From an uncultured Collinsella sp. (GTDB taxonomy: Bacteria; Actinomycetota; Coriobacteriia; Coriobacteriales; Coriobacteriaceae), in assembly GCA_900549135.1 (NCBI GenBank), contig URNI01000008.1, positions 1 to 35,124 on the forward strand: a DNA stretch of 35,124 bases, in the 5' to 3' direction. Below, piece by piece: positions 7,393-14,765 of this stretch. How positions within the stretch are numbered: the stretch's first letter is position 1; every line of letters begins with the position of its first letter. The translations under genes were made by a program, and so were the position numbers. The notes under the pieces were generated by a model. It did no database searches and was not told the origin of the DNA. It saw only the letters and a list, made by a program, of their open reading frames with translations.

Positions 7393-8772
7393 ATGTTTAT
7401 CGGAAGAACGGCAGAAATGTCCGAGCTCAATCGACTGTATGGCACGGGCTCCTTTGAGATGCCTGTGATTTACGGACGCCGTCGCGTAGGTAAAACGCGC
7501 CTTATCACAGAGTTCATTCAAGGCAAGAAGGCTATTTACTTTCAAGCTCGTCGTACCAATGCAGAGGCAAACCTGCATGGCTTTAGCCAGGCGATACTTG
7601 CGGGCTCTGTTGGTGCTGCAGGCGTGTCGTTTCGTAGCTTTGACGAGGCGTTCGATGCATTGGCCACCATGGCTCGCACGGAACGTTTGATTGTCGTGAT
7701 TGACGAGTATCCCTATCTCGCCCAATCGAATCCCGAGATTAGCTCGTTGCTGCAAGACAAGATTGATCACCTGTACAAAGAGACCAGGCTCATGCTGATT
7801 CTATGCGGCTCGTCTCTTTCGTTTATGGAGGAACAGGTGTTGGGCTACGAGAGTCCGCTATACGGTAGGCGTACGGCCCAGTTTGAGATCATGCCGCTTG
7901 ATTTTACGACGACCCTCGGCTTGTGGCAGAGCATGGGTCGCGAAGACGCTGCGGTTTGCTATGGCATGACGGGCGGCATTCCTGCATATATCGAGAAAGT
8001 CGATCCTGCCGCACCGCTCAAGGACAACATCAAACGTCTTTTTCTTACGCCTACGGGCTATCTCTTTGAGGAGCCAAGTAACCTGCTATTGCAAGAGTGC
8101 CGCAATCCCGAGCAATATGATGCGATCGTGCAAGCAATTGCTCAGGGGCGCTCGAAGATCTCGGAGATTGCGAGCTCTACGGGAATCCCTGCGAGCAACG
8201 TAAAGAGCTATGTGGATAAACTGGCGTCGCTTGGGATTGTCGAGCGCGAGCTGCCCCTAAACGAGACGAGCAATAAGCGAGCCGTGTATCTGCTGAGCGA
8301 CCAGATGTTTAGGTTCTGGTACAAGTTTGTTCCGCAGAACATCGGGCTGATTCAAAACGATATGGCCGAGATGGCGTATAAGCGCATTGAGCCACACGTA
8401 TCGGATTACATGGGCACGGTCTTTGAGCTTATATGCAGACAATACGTGTACGAACTCGCGCGGGCGGGCCAGCTTGATGTGGTTCCGGCGAGCGTCGGGC
8501 GCTGGTGGGGGACGGATAATCGCACGCATACGCAGGAAGAAATCGACTTGATTGTTGACGATGGCGAGGGCACTGCGCTGTTTGCGGAATGCAAATGGCG
8601 CAATGAACCGGTGAGCGAAGACGTGCTGCAAAAGCTCGTGTACCGAAGCGAGCTCTTTAGGCGGCAGCATAAAAGCTACGTGATCTTCTCGAAGCGTGGC
8701 TTTACGCAAGGATGTCAGGAAGCTGCGGCGAGCAGGGGAGATACCAAGCTGATTTCGTTTGCCGAGATGTGA
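7393..8772 (+). CDS. AAA-type ATPase with C-terminal DUF234 nuclease-like domain
   Basis: A 459-residue protein of the predicted ATPase family COG1672 (archaeal ATPase-like). Walker A is GRRRVGKT (residues 28-35), and Walker B is the hydrophobic strand LIVVIDEYPYL near residue 100. A winged helix follows in the middle (SKISEIASSTGIPASNVKSY). The C-terminal DUF234 part ends with EEIDLIVDD and ALFAECKW, the D...ExK pattern of PD-(D/E)xK-like folds, although the region may be non-catalytic. No membrane segment. Such genes occur as scattered, often solitary copies in gut anaerobes; a defence or mobile-element role is suspected but unproven. Codon use is visibly more AT-rich than in the neighbouring metabolic genes. 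The start ATG follows GGAAGGA by eight bases. It is flanked by palindromic repeats on both sides. Confidence 0.88.
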   Translation: MFIGRTAEMSELNRLYGTGSFEMPVIYGRRRVGKTRLITEFIQGKKAIYFQARRTNAEANLHGFSQAILAGSVGAAGVSFRSFDEAFDALATMARTERLIVVIDEYPYLAQSNPEISSLLQDKIDHLYKETRLMLILCGSSLSFMEEQVLGYESPLYGRRTAQFEIMPLDFTTTLGLWQSMGREDAAVCYGMTGGIPAYIEKVDPAAPLKDNIKRLFLTPTGYLFEEPSNLLLQECRNPEQYDAIVQAIAQGRSKISEIASSTGIPASNVKSYVDKLASLGIVERELPLNETSNKRAVYLLSDQMFRFWYKFVPQNIGLIQNDMAEMAYKRIEPHVSDYMGTVFELICRQYVYELARAGQLDVVPASVGRWWGTDNRTHTQEEIDLIVDDGEGTALFAECKWRNEPVSEDVLQKLVYRSELFRRQHKSYVIFSKRGFTQGCQEAAASRGDTKLISFAEM

Positions 8773-8867
8773 GTGCGGGGTAGCTCTGCTCGAGAACAAG
8801 AGCCTGTCCTCGAATTGCTGGAATGGGGCCCCTTCTTTTGTCGTGTTGGCTGCCGGCGGAATGTTGG

Positions 8868-9235
8868 CGGAAACTGTGTCCCGGATTATAGCTCCAGAGT
8901 GGGATGGCCTTTCCGGATCGGCCCCTCGCGGAAAATGCATCCCGGAATGAGCGCTCAGACTGGGACGCATTTTCCGGATCGGCCTTCAAGCGGAAGCTGC
9001 GTCCCGGATTCTGGCTCCAGAGTGGGATGCCGTTTCCGGTTGAGGTCTCTGGCGGAAGCTGTATCCCGGAATCGAGCTTCAGAGTGGGACGTGCTTTCCC
9101 GTCAGGAGCTCAAGTGGAAACTACGTCCCGGATTCAAGCCTCGGAATGGGACGTGCTTTCCGGATGGGCTTCAAGCGGAAACTGTGTCCCAGAATCGACA
9201 TGGCTTCAAGTGGAAAGCGCGTCTTAGAATGCCGC
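8868..9235. repeat. Tandem array of about seven 62-bp palindromic units (array 2)
   Basis: Units begin at 8868, 8929, 8991, 9053, 9115, 9176 and 9211. The 9176 unit lost its middle, so the last step is only 35 bases, and the last copy is degenerate (GTCTTAGAAT). The arm and spacer sequences are those of array 1. Starting 95 bases after the ATPase stop, it could act as its 3' flank; no separate terminator is seen between them. Confidence 0.82.
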
Positions 9236-9277
9236 GCCGGCGTTTTTGGCGGTCGTGGTTGGAAAGGGGAGCATTGC

Positions 9278-9606
9278 CTACACACGCGACGACGGCGTGG
9301 CGGTGATCCCCATGGCGGCGCTTGGGGCGTAGTGGTTTTGCGGGCGTGCCGTGCTTCCTTTACCGAAAATCCATTTGGTAAACCAGATGCTCGCGGATAC
9401 AATAAAGTCGACGGCAGCCCAAGTGGTGAAGAGCTGGGCAGCGCCGTTGCTTGGTCAAGAGGTCAGTGCCTTAATGGCAGCGACTTGTTATGCTTCGAAT
9501 GCTGCTTGAGTGCCTCGGAAAGTTCGATAAGCGCCGTGAAGAGCGAGACCAAAGCAACCAAGAGCTCTACGAGCTCTGATGGGCCCGGGATGACCGCTGA
9601 TTCAAG
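9278..9606 (-). pseudogene. Possible decayed gene for a small membrane protein (frameshifted)
   Basis: Two stop-free stretches on the minus strand lie end to end in different frames. One (9463-9606, 47 sense codons) reads ELVELLVALVSLFTALIEL followed by a Lys/His-rich tail. The other (9278-9454) reads AAQLFTTWAAVDFIVSASIW then FTKWIFGKG. Both are hydrophobic with charged ends, as in small membrane proteins. Neither has an ATG or a ribosome binding site, and a frame change separates them. I do not recognise a family, and the pieces could be chance. From 9628 to 9789 I see nothing beyond the start region of the exonuclease. Confidence 0.22.
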
Positions 9607-9627
9607 TCACCGGGCCCAAATCTTTTT
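9580..9627 (+). terminator. Terminator-like inverted repeat
   Basis: TGGGCCCGG (9580-9588) pairs with CCGGGCCCA (9610-9618) across a 21-base loop, followed by AATCTTTTT. The loop is long for a terminator and no intact plus-strand gene lies upstream, so it may be the remains of a transcription end. Confidence 0.4.
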
Positions 9628-9789
9628 CATGCATTTGAATAGAGCGGGCGATTCTCTTGGGGCCGTCTGCATGGCGTGCGACCAGCGCATGGTATTGCGC
9701 CCCGCTTTCATGTCCGCACGAGCGCCTATCCTTACGGCAATGTAGCCGCCTATGTAGCAAGCGGCAGGCAACGGAGAAAGGTCCTGACC

Positions 9790-10524
9790 GTGCCAGACAA
9801 AAAGACGCCGTGCATCTCGGCTATCGATACGACGAACTTTGCGCGCCAGATTGTGCTGGACTTTGAGTTTGCGCCGGTGCCAAAGCAGCGCCGGCGCCGT
9901 GGGCTGCGCAATGAGATTATCGAGGTCGGCGCCGTCAAGCTCGATTACCACGGCAACGTTATGGGCGAGTTCTCGCAGTTTGTGCAGACGGAATTTACCG
10001 AAGGCGTTGCGTTCCCCGTCCGCGAGCTTACAGGGATATCGGCCGCGGACACCGCGATGGCCGACCCGCTCTACATGGTGATCTAAAGGCTCAGCGATTG
10101 GATCGGCCGCTACTCCGCCCAGATAGTTTGCTGGAGCGGGACGGACCGTCGACAGCTTTTGACCGAGTGCCAGGCAAAGCACATCGACCTTTCCGCATTT
10201 CCTACGGACTGGGCCGACCTGCAGGCGTTTTACACCTCGATCATGGAAGTGGGCAGCCACGGGCGCGTCTCTTTGAGTGACGCGGCGACGTGGTTTGGCA
10301 TCGAGTTCGACGAGTCGACGGGCCACGCTCACAGTGCCCTAGCCGATGCGCGCGTGACCGCCAAGCTGCTCAAGCAGATGATGGACGGGGACTATCACGT
10401 GAGTCCGCACGCCCAGGAGATCCGCCAGCGGTGGGGGATGGGCGAGCGAGCCCAGACGCGCCTTACCAGTAAGTGCCCCGAGCTGGGCGACCTTCTGTTG
10501 AAGCTGAAGGCGGAGGGGAGGTAG
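9790..10524 (+). pseudogene. DEDDh 3'-5' exonuclease interrupted by an in-frame TAA
   Basis: From GTG at 9790 (GGAGAAAGG upstream) the frame reads through an exonuclease of the RNase T/KapD-like type to 10524, except for a TAA at 10084-10086. Before the stop lies the ExoI motif LDFEF and the typical EIIEVGAVKLD stretch. After it come CWSGTDRRQL (ExoII region) and HSALADARVTAKLL (ExoIII, with catalytic His and Asp). Both halves are in the same frame, so a single base change would restore about 244 residues. The N-terminal product alone (98 residues) lacks the later catalytic motifs, so the enzyme should be inactive unless the stop is read through or is a sequencing error. An ATG at 10159 could in principle restart the second half, but no clear ribosome binding site is seen. 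Confidence 0.82.
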
Positions 10525-10634
10525 GCCTTTTGAGAACGCCATTCGGTTTGGCATGGCGGGACTGTAAGCGCGACTTCGCCCTGCTGTTTGAATCGAAGCG
10601 TCAACCAGTATGGCGAGCTGTCTGGTCTGTCTGC

Positions 10635-11057
10635 CTACGCCCCCGCAATCCCGCGCGCGGCACTCAGCAGCTCATATTCCCCCTGGCTCCACTGGTGCAG
10701 CTCGGCGGCGCCGACGGCATCGCGACACAGATTCAGGAACACCTCGGCACCCTTGCAGAGGCACTCGCGGGCAAAGTCACCCGAGCCGCTTGCGATGCAC
10801 GTGCCGTCTGCAAACAGCTTCCAACTCGACGGCTCGCGCGAGTCATCTCCGAGCAGCTTGATCTGCAAAACGTGCGGGTCGCCGGCGGCGCAGAGCTCTT
10901 CCTCGAGTTTCTGCATCGTAAAGCGCATCTGGTGGGAGAGGCTGCTCTTGACCAAAGCCGAGGCATAGCCGTTCGGCTTATCAAGAAGATGCATTCGCTT
11001 TGGTTTGGCGACCAGGTTGTGGAAGTTGCGCTCGCTGCGCACAGAGAAATTGTCCAT
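10635..11057 (-). CDS. Hypothetical protein, 140 residues
   Basis: I do not recognise a family. The ATG at 11057 (MDNFSVRSERNFHNLV) is preferred over the longer frame from 11270 because AAAGGAG lies five bases upstream of it. The product is soluble and mixed alpha/beta in composition, has four Cys without a metal-site pattern, and contains stretches such as MQKLEEELCAAG and SWKLFADGTCIASGSGDFA that look like folded protein. No signal peptide or membrane segment. It stands alone, converging with the broken exonuclease gene, with structured repeats upstream. Confidence 0.6.
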   Translation of the reverse strand: MDNFSVRSERNFHNLVAKPKRMHLLDKPNGYASALVKSSLSHQMRFTMQKLEEELCAAGDPHVLQIKLLGDDSREPSSWKLFADGTCIASGSGDFARECLCKGAEVFLNLCRDAVGAAELHQWSQGEYELLSAARGIAGA

Positions 11058-11206
11058 ACGGACTCCTTTCATCGATGTTGGCAGGGCCACCGTGCCTCTT
11101 GGCCGGTTGGCGTCGGGATCGTGGAGCCAACTCTCTACCCCGACTCTGGATAAAACGCGCCCACTCCTTGCGGGCACGATGGAGTCTATCAGCGCGCGCG
11201 GACAGA

Positions 11207-11250
11207 AATCAAGCGCCGCCTGCGAAATGATGTGCAGACGGCGCTTGATT
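11207..11250. other. 12-bp perfect inverted repeat
   Basis: AATCAAGCGCCG (11207-11218) and CGGCGCTTGATT (11239-11250) are exact reverse complements across a 20-base loop. It lies 150 bases upstream of the 140-residue gene and 26 bases before the 33-bp iterons. It may be an old transcription end or an RNA hairpin; there is no clean T-run. Confidence 0.45.
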
Positions 11251-11275
11251 ACGCGGCAATTATTCGGCAAACATC

Positions 11276-11390
11276 CGGAAAAGTGTCGAAATCAGCCGTA
11301 TGAAAGTACGGAAAAGTGTCAAATTCGAGCCGCCCAAATTACGGAAAAGTGTCGAAATGGGCGCGTGGAAATCACGGAAAAGTGTAAAAC
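11276..11390. repeat. Four 33-bp iterons with a conserved CGGAAAAGTGTC core
   Basis: The core CGGAAAAGTGTC (the last copy ends in A) starts at 11276, 11309, 11342 and 11375, exactly 33 bases apart, often followed by GAAAT. The 21 bases between cores vary. The 33-base spacing equals about three helical turns, so a protein could bind all four cores on one face of the DNA. It is also 11 codons: one plus frame reads TEKC repeats. No iteron-binding replication protein is present. The core weakly resembles arm A of the 62-bp repeat. Confidence 0.75.
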
Positions 11391-11429
11391 TGCACGTAAA
11401 CAGGGGTGCGGCATAGCTTATGTTCCAAC

Positions 11430-12422
11430 CTAGCTGTTGGGGTCGCCCTTGAGGGTGTTGATGTCCAGGTACTGGTTGTCGTCCTCTTTTTGCTGCGTTG
11501 CCGATTCGGACGCGGTGGGGCCGCGGAATAGCTGGAATCCCTCAAACGCAATCACGCCGAGCAGAGCGATGATGATGGCGATAAAGACAACCTTTGCCGC
11601 ATGCGAAAACTCCGAAAAGCGCGGTGGTTCTTCTTCGGTGTGGTAATCGGCAGCACGCTCATCGTCGGTGCCGTGGGTATACGACGATGCCGAGGCTGCC
11701 TTTACGCTCGCTTGGTTGTAATCGGGAGCGGGCGCGGCGGCAAACGGGTCACGAGAATAGCCGCGCGACGCTTGGCCGTAATCCTCGGTTTCGATGCGGC
11801 TGGCGCGAGGCTGTTCGCTCGGGCGGTTGGCGTATGCTGCGGTGTTGTCGTATGCGGACTCGCGTTTCTCGGCAGCTGCAAACAGAGGGTTGACCGGAAT
11901 ATCGAGCGCCGGCATGCCGGCCGAGGTCTCGTCCAAGTCGGCCGCCGCCCAGGAATCAAAGGCAAACTGGCGGTTGGAAAGATCATCCAGATCCATGACG
12001 GGCGGCTCGAGCTCGGGCTCGGGAGGCGTGTATGCCGACTGCTGCGGGGCAGCATGGCGAATCGTGCTGTTTTCCGTGGGGCGCTGTGCCGCTGCAGCGA
12101 GAAATACCGCCGTCTCGGACGGATCGCTAGCAGGACGGGGTGCAGGGGCGGCGTTACGCGTCGTCTGCACGATAGGACGGGTGGCAAAGTCGTCCGCGGG
12201 CACGGATGCCGGGGCGGGCGTGGCGGAAGGTACGGGCTTTGCACTTGTCGGGCGAACCCCGCCGCCCATGAGTTCGTCGGCGGTCCACGGGCGATCATCC
12301 ATCACGTCGTCAAGGCTCAGCGAAAACAGGTCGTCTTCACCCTCATCGAACATGCGGTGCACATGTCCACCAATTGCCGGAATCAATCCGCGACCGGTGC
12401 ATGATGCCTTGCTCAACGCCAT
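11430..12422 (-). CDS. Hypothetical protein with one C-terminal membrane segment
   Basis: A 330-residue protein from ATG at 12422 (MALSKASCTGRGLIPAIGG), chosen because GAAAGGATGG lies upstream; an upstream extension of 32 residues is in frame but unlikely. The N-terminus is short and may be folded. Residues 60-270 are rich in Pro, Ala, Ser, Asp and Glu and look disordered (for example PVPSATPAPASVP). A single hydrophobic helix VVFIAIIIALLGVIAF lies about 50 residues before the end, followed by a polar tail. This predicts a tail-anchored or single-pass protein with a long cytoplasmic acidic region. I do not recognise a function. It lies in the same direction as the downstream half of the regulator pair, 124 bases after the regulator stop. 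Confidence 0.72.
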   Translation of the reverse strand: MALSKASCTGRGLIPAIGGHVHRMFDEGEDDLFSLSLDDVMDDRPWTADELMGGGVRPTSAKPVPSATPAPASVPADDFATRPIVQTTRNAAPAPRPASDPSETAVFLAAAAQRPTENSTIRHAAPQQSAYTPPEPELEPPVMDLDDLSNRQFAFDSWAAADLDETSAGMPALDIPVNPLFAAAEKRESAYDNTAAYANRPSEQPRASRIETEDYGQASRGYSRDPFAAAPAPDYNQASVKAASASSYTHGTDDERAADYHTEEEPPRFSEFSHAAKVVFIAIIIALLGVIAFEGFQLFRGPTASESATQQKEDDNQYLDINTLKGDPNS

Positions 12423-12545
12423 TCTGTTCCATCCTTTCGAAATACTAATGACATCGATTATATGGAACTTCCCAAGCTGCTCGGTCTTGGATTCGTGCTT
12501 TCCAGAACTCGCGCCCAAAAGGGGAGGGGCAATCCAGGCGAGTGC

Positions 12546-13199
12546 CTACTTGTCGCCGGCCGCCGCCTTGGCCTCATTGAGGTAGCTATAGAAGCTGTAC
12601 TTGGAGATGCCAAAGAACTCGCAGGCGCGCTCGCTCGACTTGGAAATGAGGAAGGCACCGCGACGGTCGAGGTAGCCAATGGCACGAATGCGCTCGTCTT
12701 TGGTCATGAGTGCCGCGGGCTTGCCCACAAACTGCTCGCACTCGTGCAGCAGGTCCTCGAGCAGGTCGCCGATGTTCTTGGTAATGGGCTCGGGCTCGGT
12801 ATAGCCCGTGCCGCCGGTGCCGGTAAAGGCATCGAGCGAGCGCTCAAAAGCCTTCATGAGCGTAATGTCAAAGTTAATGCCCAAAATGCCGACGGGCTTG
12901 CCCTCGTCGTTGCGGATAAAGATGGTAGAGGACTTGAGCAGCTTGCCATCGGTTGTTTTGGTGAGGTATGGCTCGCGGTCGTGTACGTCGGTGGCGCCCT
13001 CGTGCATGGACTCAAACACGATATGGCTGGGGCCGTCACCCAGTTTGCGCCCGCTGACGTGGCCGTTTTCGATCACTACGATGGAGTGGTCCACGTCCTC
13101 GGTCTCCAGATCGTGGACGACGACTTCGCAGTTGGGGCCAAATTGGAGCGCCAGGCCGTGTGCAAGGCGCTTATAAAACTCAATCTGTGACGGGGTCAT
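12546..13199 (-). CDS. YheO/DauR-family transcriptional regulator (PAS-like plus helix-turn-helix)
   Basis: A 217-residue protein from ATG at 13199 (AGGAAGG upstream). Residues 1-110 form the YheO-like PAS_6 domain: CEVVVHDLE, SIVVIENGHVSGR, then SSTIFIRNDEGKPVGILGIN. The C-terminal 60 residues are the HTH_22 domain, with RIRAIGYLDRRGAFLISKS and FFGISKYSFYSYLNEAK. In this family the PAS part senses a small molecule, and known members (DauR) control amino acid catabolism. The gene is divergent from dpaL across a 277-base AT-rich gap, so it most likely controls the dpaL-ygeY-ygeW operon and perhaps itself. The inducer is not known from sequence; diaminopropionate, another pathway amino acid or a purine product are candidates. 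Confidence 0.88.
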   Translation of the reverse strand: MTPSQIEFYKRLAHGLALQFGPNCEVVVHDLETEDVDHSIVVIENGHVSGRKLGDGPSHIVFESMHEGATDVHDREPYLTKTTDGKLLKSSTIFIRNDEGKPVGILGINFDITLMKAFERSLDAFTGTGGTGYTEPEPITKNIGDLLEDLLHECEQFVGKPAALMTKDERIRAIGYLDRRGAFLISKSSERACEFFGISKYSFYSYLNEAKAAAGDK

Positions 13200-13476
13200 G
13201 GGTGCCTTCCTAAAAATTAGTTTGGACTCACTGTGCCATAAACCACACATGACCGCAAACAAATCCATCAACAAGGCAATTCATGACCGTTCGGCGGCGA
13301 AAAAGTACCGATTGCGGCAACAAACAATTCGTTAGGTATACCAATCAAAAAGTGTGATAGAACATTACTAACAAACTTTTTGTTTGGCATCCACATAAAA
13401 GTTCAGTCGCATGAATGGGAATGGGCTGAAACGCGTATGCGGGGGCCGGCAAGAGAGGACTTAAGGAGTTCACCGT
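13200..13476. promoter_or_regulatory. Divergent regulatory region between the YheO-like regulator and dpaL
   Basis: A 277-base gap, AT-rich for this genome. It holds the palindrome GGTATACC (13335-13342) in a near-symmetric TTAGGTATACCAA context. An AAAAAGT...ACTTTTT inverted pair starts about 13347, and CAAACTTTTTGTTTG lies near 13372-13386. These are candidate operator and promoter parts; I could not assign a convincing -35/-10 pair. A strong AAGGAG precedes the dpaL start. Confidence 0.5.
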
Positions 13477-14691
13477 ATGGCCGATAAGATCCAGTGGGCG
13501 GGCAACACGATGCCCAAGAGCGATGACAGGCACTTGGGAATCATGAGTCTCGACCACGTGAAGAAGGCCCGTGCCTTCCACCAGTCGTTCCCTCAATATA
13601 CCGTCACTCCGCTTGCCCGTCTGGACGGTCAGGCTGCGCGCCTGGGCCTGTCCAACCTGTGCGTTAAGGACGAGAGCTATCGCTTTGGCCTCAACGCCTT
13701 TAAGGTTCTGGGCGGCTCGTTTGCCATGGCCAACTACATTGCCGATGAGACCGGCAAGGACGTTGCCGACTGCACCTTCGATTACCTGACTTCCGATCAG
13801 CTTGCCAAGGACTTTGGCCAGGCCACCTTCTTTACCGCCACCGACGGCAACCATGGCCGCGGCGTGGCATGGGCTGCCAACAAGCTGGGTCAGAAGGCCG
13901 TCGTGCACATGCCCAAGGGTTCCACCAAGCCTCGCTTCGACAACATCGCCGCCGAGGGCGCCACGGTGACCATCGAAGAGGTCAACTACGACGAGTGCGT
14001 GCGCATGGCTGCCGCCGAGGCTGACGCCTGCGAGCGTGGCGTCATCGTTCAGGACACCGCCTGGGAGGGCTACGAGAAGATCCCGTCCTGGATCATGGAG
14101 GGCTACGGCACCATGGCTTCCGAGGCTGCCGAGCAGCTGCGCGAGATGGCCATCAACCGCCCGACGCACGTCTTTGTCCAGGCTGGCGTGGGCTCGCTGG
14201 CCGGCGCCGTGGTGGGCTACTTCACTAACCTGTATCCCGATAACCCGCCCACCTTTGTCGTGGTCGAGTGCGCGCCTGCTGCCTGCCTGTACAAGGGCGC
14301 TGCCGCCGGCGACGGCGATCCGCGCATCGTGGACGGCGACATGCCTTCCATCATGGCCGGTCTGTGCTGCGGCGAGCCCAACATTCTGGGCTGGGATATC
14401 CTGCGCAACCACGCCACCGCCTTCGTGTCCTGCCCCGACTGGGTCACCGCTCGCGGCATGCGCACCCTGGGCGCTCCCGAGAAGGGCGACCCGCGCGTCA
14501 TCTCCGGTGAGTCCGGCGCTGTGACCACCGGCCTGGTCGAGACCCTCATGCTCGATCCCGAGTACGCCGAGCTCAAGGAGCTCATCGGCCTGGACAAGAC
14601 GAGCTCCGTGCTCTGCTTCTCCACGGAAGGTGACACGGATCCCGACCAGTATCGCCGTATTGTTTGGGAAGGCGAATATCCCACTTGCTAA
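13477..14691 (+). CDS. dpaL: Diaminopropionate ammonia-lyase (PLP-dependent)
   Basis: A 404-residue fold-type II PLP enzyme, the YgeX family. It converts 2,3-diaminopropionate to pyruvate and two ammonia. The PLP lysine is Lys76 in GLNAFKVLGG, matching Lys77 of the E. coli enzyme. TDGNHGRGVAW (Asp123 region) matches the conserved stretch that holds the second catalytic acid. QAGVGSLAGAVVGYF is the Gly-rich phosphate-binding loop, and SGESGAVTTGLVE lies near the C-terminus. Length is normal. The start is fixed by AAGGAG nine bases upstream of ATG. It leads the run dpaL-ygeY-ygeW, as in the E. coli ygeW-ygeX-ygeY group but in a different order, and is divergent from the YheO-like regulator. Cytoplasmic. 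Confidence 0.95.
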   Translation: MADKIQWAGNTMPKSDDRHLGIMSLDHVKKARAFHQSFPQYTVTPLARLDGQAARLGLSNLCVKDESYRFGLNAFKVLGGSFAMANYIADETGKDVADCTFDYLTSDQLAKDFGQATFFTATDGNHGRGVAWAANKLGQKAVVHMPKGSTKPRFDNIAAEGATVTIEEVNYDECVRMAAAEADACERGVIVQDTAWEGYEKIPSWIMEGYGTMASEAAEQLREMAINRPTHVFVQAGVGSLAGAVVGYFTNLYPDNPPTFVVVECAPAACLYKGAAAGDGDPRIVDGDMPSIMAGLCCGEPNILGWDILRNHATAFVSCPDWVTARGMRTLGAPEKGDPRVISGESGAVTTGLVETLMLDPEYAELKELIGLDKTSSVLCFSTEGDTDPDQYRRIVWEGEYPTC

Positions 14692-14698
14692 TCGTTAG

Positions 14699-14725
14699 GG
14701 CGGAGTAAATAGGTATCGCTCCGCC
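14699..14725. other. Hairpin between dpaL and ygeY
   Basis: GGCGGAG (14699-14705) pairs with CTCCGCC (14719-14725) over a 13-base loop. No T-run follows, so it is more likely to affect mRNA processing or stability than to terminate. Confidence 0.5.
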
Positions 14726-14765
14726 ACCTCACAGGTAGATTCCTTCGTATGAAAGGTTATGAACA

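Noticed and set aside
5310..9235. CRISPR array
   Set aside because: Units are degenerate along their whole length, arms are inverted with respect to each other, there are no unique spacers, and no cas genes are present.
8773..9306. Open frames in array 2
   Set aside because: Same repeat-driven artefact as array 1.
11276..11390. CRISPR with 12-base repeats
   Set aside because: Cores are too short, only four copies, and no cas genes; iteron-like spacing fits better.
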